Made by a program: the position numbers and the translations under genes. From Bacillota bacterium (GTDB lineage Bacteria; Bacillota; UBA994; UBA5500), in contig JAEZJZ010000074.1 in the NCBI GenBank assembly GCA_023436245.1, positions 1-55,500 on the forward strand: a stretch of DNA of 55,500 nt, in the 5' to 3' direction. Under the pieces are notes generated by a model. It searched no databases, was not told the DNA's origin, and saw only the letters and a list, made by a program, of their open reading frames with translations. Shown piece by piece: positions 16,654-24,720 of the stretch. The first letter of the stretch is position 1. Each line of letters starts with the position of its first letter.

Positions 16654-17502
16654 GTGTCCGCTATCATCCGGCTGACAGGTGTCAGCTTTGCCTACATGGG
16701 TGAGGGAGCTAAGCAGACGCAGGCGCTCAAGGACATTTCTCTGACTGTGGAACAAGGGGAATTCCTGGCCATCATTGGCCGTAACGGTTCCGGAAAGTCC
16801 ACTCTAGCTAAACACTTTAATGCCATCCTTACCCCTACCTCAGGCGAGGTATGGGTGGATGGCATTAGCACTAGAGACGAGTCTCGCCTGTTTGATATCC
16901 GGCAGGTTGCTGGAATGGTCTTTCAGAATCCAGACAACCAGCTGGTGGCCACCATTGTAGAGGAGGACGTCGCCTTCGGCCCCGAGAATCTGGGGGTGCC
17001 GGCTGCTGAGATTCGGCAGAGGGTAGACGAGGCCTTGCGTTTGGTCGGCATGGATGCATACGCCGAGCACGCCCCACATCTTCTGTCCGGAGGGCAGAAG
17101 CAGCGTGTGGCGATCGCCGGCGTATTAGCCATGCACCCCAAAATCCTTATTCTGGACGAGTCTACTGCTATGTTGGACCCCGTTGGCAGGCGTGAGGTTC
17201 TGGAGACTGCCATCCGCTTGAATCGCGAACAGGGGATGACGGTCGTTTTGATCACTCATCACATGGACGAGGCTGTGCAGGCCGATCGAGTGATTGTGAT
17301 GAGTGATGGGCAGGTCGTCATGCAAGGTAGCAGCCGACAGGTGTTTCAACAGATCGATCTGCTGCACTCGCTGGGATTGGATGTTCCCCAGGTTACGTCC
17401 CTGGTGCGGGAGCTCTCAGTTGCCGGAATGCCTTTGTCGGCGGACTTGTTAACAGTGGAAGAGTTGGTGAACGGTCTATGCCAATTGTTGTTGAAAAACT
17501 GA
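16654..17502 (+). CDS. ecfA1: ECF transporter ATPase EcfA1
   Basis: This 282-residue ABC ATPase is half of the energising motor shared by group II energy-coupling-factor vitamin transporters. Walker A (GRNGSGKST) is at residues 42-50. The Q-loop, the signature LSGGQKQRVAIAGVLA, Walker B (ILILDESTAML) and the switch histidine (LITHHMDEA) follow. It starts at GTG and overlaps ecfA2 by 25 bp. Position after rplQ is standard for Bacillota. Substrate choice depends on separate S components, such as the RibU-like protein at 54.4 kb. Confidence 0.94.
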   Translation: MSAIIRLTGVSFAYMGEGAKQTQALKDISLTVEQGEFLAIIGRNGSGKSTLAKHFNAILTPTSGEVWVDGISTRDESRLFDIRQVAGMVFQNPDNQLVATIVEEDVAFGPENLGVPAAEIRQRVDEALRLVGMDAYAEHAPHLLSGGQKQRVAIAGVLAMHPKILILDESTAMLDPVGRREVLETAIRLNREQGMTVVLITHHMDEAVQADRVIVMSDGQVVMQGSSRQVFQQIDLLHSLGLDVPQVTSLVRELSVAGMPLSADLLTVEELVNGLCQLLLKN

Positions 17503-18341
17503 GCTATATCTACGGGGAAGGTACCCCATTTCAGATCAAGGCGCTGGACGAAGTCAGCTTCTCCATCCAGGAAGGCGAGTTCATCGGCATCATTGGTCAG
17601 ACCGGCAGTGGCAAGTCGACTCTGATCCAGCACTTGAACGGGCTGATCAAGCCGGCTTCCGGAAAGGTCATGGTAGATCAACACGACCTAACCGAGAGAG
17701 GCGTTGACCTGCGGGCTGTGCGCCAACAGGTAGGTCTGGTCTTTCAGTATCCGGAGCATCAGTTGTTTGAGGAGACGGTGGCCAAGGACGTGGCATTTGG
17801 GCCAAAGAACTTGGGGTTACCCGGCGAGGAAATCGGGCGGCGAGTGGAACAGGCTTTGACGCAAGTGGGCCTCTCTTTGCAGGAGATCGGGCAACGCTCG
17901 CCCTTTGAACTCTCCGGCGGCCAAATGCGCCGCGTCGCCATTGCCGGTGTGTTGGCCATGCGACCCAAGGTGCTCATTCTGGACGAGCCGACTGCCGGGC
18001 TTGATCCCAGGGGCAGAGAAGAACTGCTCGCGGAACTGACCGCCCTCCATCGTCGAGACGGACTGACGGTGGTGCTCGTTTCCCATAGCATGGAGGAGAT
18101 TGCTCGCGTAGCGTCGCGGCTGATCGTGCTGCACCAAGGAAGAATCTTCGCTGACGGCACTCCCCGTGAGGTCTTTGCTCTGGACAAGGAGCTCCGCCAG
18201 ATCGGGCTGGGGACTCCCCAAGTGACCGAGTTGCTGCAAGCTTTGCGCGAACGGGGACTGGAGTTACCCCAGGTTGCCCTCTCCGTCACAGAAGCCAAGG
18301 ATCTGATTCTCGAGCTCTGGCAGAGGAGGGCAAGAGGATGA
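17478..18341 (+). CDS. ecfA2: ECF transporter ATPase EcfA2
   Basis: The second motor ATPase has 287 residues: Walker A GQTGSGKST at residues 40-48, signature LSGGQMRRVAIAG, Walker B VLILDEPTAGLDP and switch VSHSMEE. Its start lies inside ecfA1, so translation is coupled. The DEPTAGLDP sequence is canonical, whereas EcfA1 has DESTAMLDP, the usual asymmetry of the heterodimer. Confidence 0.94.
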   Translation: MPIVVEKLSYIYGEGTPFQIKALDEVSFSIQEGEFIGIIGQTGSGKSTLIQHLNGLIKPASGKVMVDQHDLTERGVDLRAVRQQVGLVFQYPEHQLFEETVAKDVAFGPKNLGLPGEEIGRRVEQALTQVGLSLQEIGQRSPFELSGGQMRRVAIAGVLAMRPKVLILDEPTAGLDPRGREELLAELTALHRRDGLTVVLVSHSMEEIARVASRLIVLHQGRIFADGTPREVFALDKELRQIGLGTPQVTELLQALRERGLELPQVALSVTEAKDLILELWQRRARG

Positions 18342-19147
18342 GCGTACTCAAGAACGTAACCATTGGTCAGTACTACCCGGGGGATTCGGCAGTGCATCGT
18401 CTGGACCCTCGCACCAAACTCATTCTCAGCTTCGCATTCATTCTGGTGCTGTTCCTGGTGAAGGGCTTTTTGGCCTACCTGACGTTTGCCGTCCTGGTGG
18501 TGCTAGTCACCAACTTGGCGAGAGTCCCACTGAAGATGATTCTCCGCGGACTCAGGCCTTTGACCTTCATCATTGCGTTGACCGTGATCCTGCACCTCTT
18601 GACCACCCGAGGGGGAGTAACCCTACTCACGTTCTGGATCATCCGCATAGATAGCCAGGGCGTCGTGCAGGCCATCTTCCTGGCGGCACGCCTAATGCTC
18701 TTGGTGACAGCCACATCACTGCTCACGCTGACTACATCGCCGATCGCCCTCACCGACGGCTTGGAGCGGCTGCTCCGGCCCGGACAGCGCGTCGGCATAC
18801 CGGCTCATGAGCTGGCCATGATGATGACCATTGCATTGCGCTTCATTCCCACGCTGATCGAAGAGGCCGACAAGATCATGCGCGCCCAGATGGCGCGTGG
18901 AGCCGACTTTGACACCGGTGGCTTTCTGCAGCGTGCGAAGAGCCTCTTGCCGCTCTTGGTGCCGCTCTTTGTCAGCGCTTTCCGGCGGGCCGATGAACTG
19001 GCTATGGCGATGGAGGCGCGTGCCTACCGCGGCGGCCAGAACCGCACACGCATGAAGGTGTTGCGTTTCTCCAGCCTTGATGCCTGGGCAGTGCTGTTGT
19101 CCATCGGAGCCTTTCTGGCCGCCTGGCGTATTGGGCTGTATGCATGA
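18338..19147 (+). CDS. ecfT: ECF transporter transmembrane protein EcfT
   Basis: The 269-residue membrane protein couples the two ATPases to the S component. Several hydrophobic helices lie in the first half and one at the very C-terminus. Two conserved coupling-helix motifs with Ala-Arg-Gly pattern are seen (QMARGADF and MEARAYRGG). Start and stop overlap the neighbours by four bases (ATGA), so ecfA1-ecfA2-ecfT-truA is one translationally coupled unit. Confidence 0.93.
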   Translation: MSVLKNVTIGQYYPGDSAVHRLDPRTKLILSFAFILVLFLVKGFLAYLTFAVLVVLVTNLARVPLKMILRGLRPLTFIIALTVILHLLTTRGGVTLLTFWIIRIDSQGVVQAIFLAARLMLLVTATSLLTLTTSPIALTDGLERLLRPGQRVGIPAHELAMMMTIALRFIPTLIEEADKIMRAQMARGADFDTGGFLQRAKSLLPLLVPLFVSAFRRADELAMAMEARAYRGGQNRTRMKVLRFSSLDAWAVLLSIGAFLAAWRIGLYA

Positions 19148-19893
19148 GTAGCCCTGAGCGGAACATCAAGTTGGTGGTGGAGTATGACGGAACCGAGTGG
19201 CATGGGTGGCAGGTGCAGAAGAACGCGAAGACAGTGCAGGGCGCCCTGGAGCAGGCGCTCGGCCTGATCACCAAGGGTGCGGTCAGCATCACCGGCGCTT
19301 CGCGTACCGATGCCGGCGTTCATGCTCGGGGGCAAGTCTGCAACTTCCGCACCACCAGTCGCATCCCAGAGGAAAAGTGGTCAGCCGCCGTCAACTCATG
19401 CTTGCCTCCTGGGATTGCGGTCGTCGCGGCCAGCGAAGTAGCGCTGGATTGGCATGCCCGCATTCATGCCAGGGGAAAGCTCTACAGTTATCGCATCAAC
19501 ACCCGCGAGGCGCCTTTGGCCATGGAGCGCAGATTCGCACTCCATTACCCGCACGCGCTTGACGTCACAGCCATGCAGACGGCAGCGCTTTGTCTGGTGG
19601 GAGAGCATGATTTTGCCGCTTTCCAGGCGGCTGGCAGCTCCGTCAAGGACACAGTTCGTACCATTCACGAGCTCAAGATAACCGCTGACCAGCACGACCT
19701 GCTGCTCACCGTCTCCGGTAACGGCTTTCTCTACAACATGGTTCGCATCATTGTGGGTACACTGCTCCTGGTGGGCAACGGTAAGCTGTCTGCCGGAGCC
19801 ATGCAGCAGATCCTGGCGGGCCGCGATCGGAGCCACGCTGGCCCCACCGCCCCCGCACACGGCCTTTGCCTGGAGCAAGTCCTCTACGACTGA
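19144..19893 (+). CDS. truA: tRNA pseudouridine(38-40) synthase TruA
   Basis: The 249-residue enzyme makes pseudouridine in the anticodon arm. The catalytic aspartate lies in GASRTDAGVHARGQV. Other TruA blocks include LVVEYDGTEWHGWQ at the N-terminus, KLYSYRI and NGFLYNMVRIIVGTLL. The ATG overlaps the ecfT stop. The usual truA-rplM-rpsI order of Bacillota is kept, but the gap to rplM has its own promoter. Confidence 0.95.
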   Translation: MSSPERNIKLVVEYDGTEWHGWQVQKNAKTVQGALEQALGLITKGAVSITGASRTDAGVHARGQVCNFRTTSRIPEEKWSAAVNSCLPPGIAVVAASEVALDWHARIHARGKLYSYRINTREAPLAMERRFALHYPHALDVTAMQTAALCLVGEHDFAAFQAAGSSVKDTVRTIHELKITADQHDLLLTVSGNGFLYNMVRIIVGTLLLVGNGKLSAGAMQQILAGRDRSHAGPTAPAHGLCLEQVLYD

Positions 19894-19940
19894 ATATTCG
19901 GGGACGGTTCTCGATTATTCACTTTGAATATTCGGGGACA
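19891..19940. repeat. Direct repeat TGAATATTCGGGGAC after truA
   Basis: The 15-bp sequence occurs at 19891-19905 and again at 19925-19939. The first copy continues GGTTC, giving GGGGACGGTTC, which is also seen at about 31113-31123 inside a GGGACA...TGTCCC palindrome. Sequences of this kind resemble REP-type remnants; no transposase gene is nearby. Confidence 0.55.
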
Positions 19941-19982
19941 GACTTCCGCCGCCACAGAAAACGCCCGCTTTGCCGGCTCGCC

Positions 19983-20011
19983 TTGACACTGACAATGGGC
20001 TGGGATAAAAT
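19983..20011 (+). promoter_or_regulatory. Promoter of rplM-rpsI
   Basis: A consensus -35 TTGACA (19983-19988) and -10 TAAAAT (20006-20011) are separated by exactly 17 bp. Transcription would start near 20018, giving a leader of about 130 bases. Confidence 0.85.
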
Positions 20012-20017
20012 ATTTGT

Positions 20018-20149
20018 TGGCTTGGTGAGCCCCGAGCCAACCATATAGGCAGTGTGCCCTCCGTCTTTCACTCAGCAACTTAGCAGTTGAGATCGGGAGA
20101 TATGATGCGGCTCCGCCACCATTTTAATTGACTTTGGAGGGAAAAAACC
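20018..20149 (+). promoter_or_regulatory. Structured leader upstream of rplM
   Basis: The transcribed leader begins with a strong hairpin (TTGGCT at about 20018 pairing with AGCCAA near 20040) and contains other short dyads before the TGGAGGGA ribosome-binding site. L13 leaders that control rplM are known in Bacillota. I cannot confirm this is one because I do not recall its consensus well enough; treat as a candidate autoregulatory leader. Confidence 0.35.
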
Positions 20150-20587
20150 ATGCGCACAACCTATATGGCCAACGCACAGGACACGACGCGCCAGTGGTTC
20201 GTCGTTGATGCTGAGGGCCAGACTCTCGGTCGCTTGGCCAGCGAAGTCGCGAGCATTCTGCGCGGCAAGCATCGGCCGACCTTTACTCCCCACTTTGATG
20301 CCGGCGATCACGTGATCGTGATCAATGTAGATAAGATCGTTCTGACCGGCAAGAAGCTTGACAACAAGCTTGCCTATCGCCATTCCGGTTATCCGGGCGG
20401 CTTCCGTGCAACGAACTACCGGACCTTGATGGAGAAGAAGCCGGAGTTCGTGGTGGAAAAGGCGATTAAGGGCATGTTGCCTCATAACCGTCTTGGACGG
20501 GCTATGGTCAAGAAGCTCAAGGTATACGCTGGACCGACTCATCCACACGCAGCACAACAGCCCACCGTGTGGGCCATTCGCGGCTAA
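20150..20587 (+). CDS. rplM: 50S ribosomal protein L13
   Basis: The 145-residue protein has the L13 blocks RQWFVVDAEGQTLGRLASEVA, KIVLTGKKLDNKLAYRHSGYPGG and GMLPHNRLGRAMVKKLKVYAG. A TGGAGGGA site precedes the ATG. It is transcribed with rpsI from the promoter near 20.0 kb, apart from the main ribosomal operon. Confidence 0.96.
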   Translation: MRTTYMANAQDTTRQWFVVDAEGQTLGRLASEVASILRGKHRPTFTPHFDAGDHVIVINVDKIVLTGKKLDNKLAYRHSGYPGGFRATNYRTLMEKKPEFVVEKAIKGMLPHNRLGRAMVKKLKVYAGPTHPHAAQQPTVWAIRG

Positions 20588-20609
20588 CCGGGGAAGGAGG
20601 GAATAACCC

Positions 20610-21002
20610 ATGGCAAAAGTCTTTTACTATGGTACAGGTCGACGGAAACATGCGGTCGCCCGCGTCCGTCTGCTCCCTGGTACTGGCAATATCGTGATCA
20701 ACGGTCGTTCCATCGATGAATATTTCGGTTTGGAGACCCTGAAACTGATCGTTCGTCAGCCGCTCACTCTGACCGACACTCTGGGCAAGTTTGACGTTTA
20801 CGCCCGCGTGGAAGGCGGCGGTTTCTCTGGGCAGGCCGGTGCCATCCGGCACGGAATCTCCCGTGCATTGCTGCGCGTAGACGGCCAAATGCGTCCGGTG
20901 TTGAAGCCGGCTGGATTGCTCACTCGCGATCCACGCATGAAGGAGCGTAAGAAGTACGGTTTGAAGGCAGCTCGTCGGGCGCCTCAGTTCTCCAAGCGCT
21001 AA
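20610..21002 (+). CDS. rpsI: 30S ribosomal protein S9
   Basis: At 130 residues this is standard S9. It shows YGTGRRKHAVARVRLLPGTG near the N-terminus, GGGFSGQAGAIRHGISRAL, and the invariant C-terminal KKYGLKAARRAPQFSKR whose last Arg contacts P-site tRNA. It lies 22 bp after rplM and is followed by a terminator. Confidence 0.97.
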   Translation: MAKVFYYGTGRRKHAVARVRLLPGTGNIVINGRSIDEYFGLETLKLIVRQPLTLTDTLGKFDVYARVEGGGFSGQAGAIRHGISRALLRVDGQMRPVLKPAGLLTRDPRMKERKKYGLKAARRAPQFSKR

Positions 21003-21014
21003 AGCATCCAGAGC

Positions 21015-21050
21015 GGAACCCTCTCCTCAAGGAGAGGGTTCCCTTTTTTT
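21015..21050 (+). terminator. Intrinsic terminator after rpsI
   Basis: A perfect 12-bp stem (GGAACCCTCTCC / GGAGAGGGTTCC, loop TCAA) is followed by C and seven T residues. Confidence 0.93.
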
Positions 21051-21121
21051 GATCTGATGTGCTGTTCCTATTTAGCACAGAATACTGAGGAGCGAAAAAG
21101 GCAGACATCGCGTGAAAGCAG

Positions 21122-21820
21122 GTGTACAGATTGAGACTGAAGGCGCAAGTGTTGCTCGTCATGCTGCTTATCCCCCTGGGCTTCACCTTCCCGCAGGCTG
21201 CCCAGAGTGCTAGCCTACCGTTGCTTGGACGGAGAATCGTGATCGATGCAGGCCACGGTGGGATAGATCCCGGCGCGTGCCGGGGAGACCTAGCCGAAGA
21301 AGCGATCGTCCTCGACCTGTCTTTGCAGCTTCGCGCCATGCTAGCCGCCGCCGGGGCGGACGTGCGCCTCACCCGCGAGACGGACAGAGACCTCTCAGAT
21401 AGCGTACCGCTGGAACGCGCAGCCAGTCGCAAGCGCCGGGATATCATCGGTCGCGTCGATTTGGTGAACAAGTGGCAGCCAGATGTCTTTCTCTCCATCC
21501 ACGTCAACGCCATCTCGGCCAGTCGCTGGCGGGGAGCACAGGTCTTCTCTCAGCAGCAAAACCCTCAGTCGGCCGCCCTGGCTGAAGCATTACAGGCTGC
21601 ATTGCGACGCGTGCTGCAAAACACCGATCGGCAAGCAAAACCCGGAGACTATCGCATCCTGAACGACTCTGAGCCGCTTTCTGCGCTGCTGGAGGTCGGG
21701 TTCATCAGCAACCCGGAAGAGGCTCGGCTGCTGGCCGATCCTGGATACAGACAGCAAGTGGCTTGGGCTATTCTGAACGGCCTCCTGCATTGGTGGGGCA
21801 CCCCGCTCCCAAGTGAGTGA
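21122..21820 (+). CDS. cwlD: N-acetylmuramoyl-L-alanine amidase, CwlD-like
   Basis: This 232-residue Amidase_3 protein cleaves the amide bond between muramic acid and the stem peptide. An N-terminal hydrophobic segment (about residues 8-28) suggests export or membrane anchoring. The zinc-site motifs are IDAGHGGIDPGA (His, with the partner Glu in LAEEAIVLDL), SIHVNA and the catalytic Glu in LLEVGFISNPEEARLL. Location directly after rplM-rpsI matches cwlD, the spore-cortex muramic-delta-lactam gene of Bacillus, which hints at sporulation. The start is uncertain: GTG 21122 or TTG 21131. Confidence 0.85.
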   Translation: MYRLRLKAQVLLVMLLIPLGFTFPQAAQSASLPLLGRRIVIDAGHGGIDPGACRGDLAEEAIVLDLSLQLRAMLAAAGADVRLTRETDRDLSDSVPLERAASRKRRDIIGRVDLVNKWQPDVFLSIHVNAISASRWRGAQVFSQQQNPQSAALAEALQAALRRVLQNTDRQAKPGDYRILNDSEPLSALLEVGFISNPEEARLLADPGYRQQVAWAILNGLLHWWGTPLPSE

Positions 21821-21906
21821 ATATCTGCTCTGCATATGCAGGAGTCTGTGTTGCGCAAGTGGAATCTAGTGGTAGCGGATGGCAAATACAATTGAGGGGG
21901 TCTTAG

Positions 21907-22974
21907 ATGTATCCACGACTGGAAATCAACTTAAGCAAACTGCAGCAGAACGCTGCAGCGCTGGTAGCACAAGCAGCAGAACATGACATCGAGATCTGGG
22001 GGGTGACTAAGGTACTGCAGGGGCCGCCACCGGTGGCAAATGCCCTGCTGTCTGCTGGAGTGACAGCGATCGCAGAAGCGCGGGTTGGCAACCTGCAGCG
22101 CCTGCAGGCGGCGGGAGTCAGCGGTCGACGCGTACTGCTAAGGTTGCCAGCGCCGAGCAAGGCTCATCGGGTTGTCACTCTGGCTGACATCAGTCTGAAC
22201 AGTCAGCTGCCCACGCTCAGGGCTTTGAACCAGGCGGCCTTGCGGGCAGGTGTCAAGCACGGCGTTCTGTTGATGGTCGATCTTGGCGATTTACGCGAAG
22301 GCATTTGGCCAGATGACCTGCCGAGCTTTGCCAAGCAGGCTGCACGATTTCCCGGACTCAGATTGCTCGGGCTGGGCACCAACTTGACCTGTTTCGGGGG
22401 CGTCATGCCTAGCCCGAGCAACCTGGGTCAACTAGTCAATCTGGCGCGTTACCTGGAGTCGCAGGGGATTATGCAAAGCCCGATCGTTTCCGGTGGCAAC
22501 TCCAGTTCTTGGCGTATGCTAGAGCAGGGCCAGATTCCAAAAGGAATCAACAACCTGCGTCTCGGTGAGGCAATTCTCTTCGGTCGCGAGGCGCTGGAAC
22601 GGGCGGCTATCCCTGGGTTGCACACTGACGCCTTCGTTCTCAGTGCGGAGGTGATTGAGGTGAACGTGAAGCCTTCTGTGCCCATCGGACGTATTGCCCA
22701 GGACGCCTTTGGCAATGTACCATCTTTCGTTGATCAGGGCATGAGGCGCCGCGCCATCTTGGCCCTTGGCAGGCAGGATGTTGAGCCGGAAGGGCTGCTG
22801 CCGCTGCAGCCTGGGGTGCAAGTGATCGGGGCCAGCAGTGACCACCTAGTGTTGGATACGACTGACTTCACGGGCGAAGTGATGGTGGGACAGGTGTTCA
22901 CCTTTGTCCCGAACTATAGCGCACTACTGCGGCTCAGTTCATCGACGGACCTGGCAATCGACTATCGGCATTAA
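21907..22974 (+). CDS. orr: Ornithine racemase-like PLP enzyme
   Basis: This 355-residue fold-type III PLP enzyme resembles the ornithine racemase of amino-acid-fermenting clostridia more than ordinary alanine racemase. Shared blocks recalled from that family are YPRLEINLSKLQQNA, the PLP-lysine region GVTKVLQG (K35), ADISLNSQLPTLRALN, MVDLGDLREG, NLTCFGG, PIVSGGNSSS, NLRLGEAILFGRE and GASSDHLVLD. It converts L- to D-ornithine or a similar amino acid. A true alr is separate at 35 kb. No ornithine aminomutase genes are nearby, so substrate is inferred only from similarity. The ATG follows GAGGGGG. Confidence 0.8.
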   Translation: MYPRLEINLSKLQQNAAALVAQAAEHDIEIWGVTKVLQGPPPVANALLSAGVTAIAEARVGNLQRLQAAGVSGRRVLLRLPAPSKAHRVVTLADISLNSQLPTLRALNQAALRAGVKHGVLLMVDLGDLREGIWPDDLPSFAKQAARFPGLRLLGLGTNLTCFGGVMPSPSNLGQLVNLARYLESQGIMQSPIVSGGNSSSWRMLEQGQIPKGINNLRLGEAILFGREALERAAIPGLHTDAFVLSAEVIEVNVKPSVPIGRIAQDAFGNVPSFVDQGMRRRAILALGRQDVEPEGLLPLQPGVQVIGASSDHLVLDTTDFTGEVMVGQVFTFVPNYSALLRLSSSTDLAIDYRH

Positions 22975-23015
22975 GAACAGGAGGGGTCCCGGTTGTCAGG
23001 CCTGGCCGAACTTGG

Positions 23016-23189
23016 TTGGTTCAGTCCACTCCGCCCGTTGTCATTCCGGTCAACGTAGGTCGATTGGAGGATGCCTACTGCCCGGAGTGTTGGGTGCGAC
23101 GAAACGATGATCGAGTTTCGGTCTCTGGAGTTGAGGATGGCCATTGTCAGGGCTGCGGTCGAGTCGCCGCCTTGATTGGCCTGGAATAG
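23016..23189 (+). pseudogene. Small zinc-ribbon ORF, start unclear
   Basis: Between orr and the GTPase gene one frame encodes a convincing two-CxxC zinc-ribbon peptide: YCPECWVRR, then GHCQGCGRVAALIGLE before the stop at 23187-23189. The good ribosome-binding site AGGAGGGG (22979-22986) and its TTG (22993) are in a different frame that stops after 21 codons. In the zinc-ribbon frame the first usable start is TTG 23016, 30 bases from the Shine-Dalgarno. The gene may be frameshifted, use a rare start, or hold a sequencing error. I do not recognise the family. Confidence 0.45.
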
Positions 23190-23240
23190 AAATGGTAGTG
23201 ACGTTAGGTACGGTTATGATAAAGAGGAGGTAATAGAACG

Positions 23241-24545
23241 ATGGCCAAGAGAATCCTAATCATGGGCGCTGCTGGGCGCGACTTTCACAACTTCAACGTC
23301 CTTTATCGTGGCAACCCGGAGTACCAAGTAGTGGCTTTCACTGCGACCCAGATTCCTGATATTGAGGGCAGGGTTTACCCCAGTGTGCTGGCCGGACCGG
23401 GTTATCCGACCGGAATTCCGATTCATCCAGAAGCAGAGTTGCTTGACCTGATCAGGCAGCTGGCTGTGGAAGAAGTGGTCTTCTCCTACAGTGATGTTCC
23501 CTACGCCTACGTGATGGACAAAGCGGCGCAGGTTAATGCAGCCGGCGCCAACTTCACTTTGATCGGGGCGAAGCAGACGATGGTAGCCTCCAGTAAGCCC
23601 GTAATCGCCGTCTGCGCCGTTCGCACCGGGGTGGGCAAGAGTCAGACCACCCGCCGGGTCTGCGACCTGCTCCGAGCAAAGGGGCTGCGGGTGGTAGCCA
23701 TCCGTCACCCGATGCCATACGGAGACCTGGCCAAGCAGGCAGTGCAGCGTTTCGCTACCTATGCTGACCTCGATCTGCATCAGACCACAATCGAGGAGCG
23801 CGAGGAGTACGAGCCGCACATCGACCGCGGAGTGATCGTCTACGCTGGCGTTGATTACGAGGCCATTCTCCGTCAGGCTGAGCAGGAGGCGGATGTAATC
23901 ATCTGGGACGGTGGAAATAACGATACATCATTCTATCAGGCAGATCTCTATCTCACTCTAGTCGATCCGCATCGCCCGGGGCACGAACTCTCCTATTTCC
24001 CCGGCGGGACCAATCTGCGACTTGCCGATGCTGTGATCATCAACAAGATTGACACTGCGCCGGCCGCCGCCATCTCCGAGGTGCAGGAGAATATCGCCCG
24101 TGCCAACCCAGACGCCAAGGTGATTCTCGGCGAATCTCCCATCACCGTCGAGCAACCGGCGCTAATTCGCGGTCGGCGCGTGTTGGTGATTGAGGACGGT
24201 CCCACTCTCACCCACGGCGAGATGAAGTATGGTGCGGGTGTGGTCGCCGCCAGGGCCTTGGGAGCAGAATTGGTGGACCCACGGCCTTATGCGGTGGGCA
24301 CGATCAAGCGGACTTTCGAGAAATACAACCATCTGGTTGATCTGTTGCCGGCCATGGGTTACGGCGGTCAGCAGGTACGGGATCTCGAAGAGACAATCAG
24401 GCGAGTTCCCTGCGACGCCGTGCTGGTAGCCACCCCGATCGATCTGCGCCGGGTATTGACCATCGACCAGCCCTCTACCCGTGCCCGCTACGAACTGCAG
24501 GAGCGGGGAGAGCTTGAGGAATTGCTGGCTCGCTTCTCCGAATGA
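23241..24545 (+). CDS. Cyclic 2,3-diphosphoglycerate synthetase-like GTPase
   Basis: This 434-residue protein belongs to the P-loop family that includes archaeal cyclic 2,3-diphosphoglycerate synthetase. The N-terminus is Rossmann-like (MAKRILIMGAAGRDFHNFN). The P-loop is GVGKSQTT (residues 130-137), followed by IWDGGNNDTSFY and the guanine-type motif INKID. Bacterial members have no proven function that I know of, so cyclic diphosphoglycerate synthesis is not asserted. It sits in an apparent operon with orr and the zinc-ribbon ORF. AAGAGGAGG precedes the ATG, and a symmetrical terminator follows. Confidence 0.8.
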   Translation: MAKRILIMGAAGRDFHNFNVLYRGNPEYQVVAFTATQIPDIEGRVYPSVLAGPGYPTGIPIHPEAELLDLIRQLAVEEVVFSYSDVPYAYVMDKAAQVNAAGANFTLIGAKQTMVASSKPVIAVCAVRTGVGKSQTTRRVCDLLRAKGLRVVAIRHPMPYGDLAKQAVQRFATYADLDLHQTTIEEREEYEPHIDRGVIVYAGVDYEAILRQAEQEADVIIWDGGNNDTSFYQADLYLTLVDPHRPGHELSYFPGGTNLRLADAVIINKIDTAPAAAISEVQENIARANPDAKVILGESPITVEQPALIRGRRVLVIEDGPTLTHGEMKYGAGVVAARALGAELVDPRPYAVGTIKRTFEKYNHLVDLLPAMGYGGQQVRDLEETIRRVPCDAVLVATPIDLRRVLTIDQPSTRARYELQERGELEELLARFSE

Positions 24546-24560
24546 TCAGCTGAATCCCAG

Positions 24561-24590
24561 AAAAGAGGCAACCGCGGTTGCCTCTTTTGC
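24561..24590. terminator. Symmetrical terminator after the GTPase gene
   Basis: The perfect palindrome AAAAGAGGCAACC/GGTTGCCTCTTTT (24561-24588, loop GC) ends in T-rich sequence on both strands, so it could terminate transcription in either direction. Confidence 0.85.
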
Positions 24591-24666
24591 TGTTTTCCGA
24601 CAATTGGCATCCATCGCAATCACCGCTATAATGGTAAGCGACAAGCAATTGATCTGCTTCCGCCGC

Positions 24667-24691
24667 GAAACTTCCGCTCTGGCGTTGCGTA
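24667..24691 (+). promoter_or_regulatory. ECF sigma (SigW-type) promoter of the sigma factor gene
   Basis: GAAAC at 24667-24671 and CGTA at 24688-24691 are separated by exactly 16 bp, matching the known SigW consensus (TGAAAC-N16-CGTA) recognised in B. subtilis. It lies 29 bp before the sigma gene start and so implies autoregulation. Confidence 0.7.
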
Positions 24692-24720
24692 TAAGATTTT
24701 GATAGAAGAGAGGGCTTATA

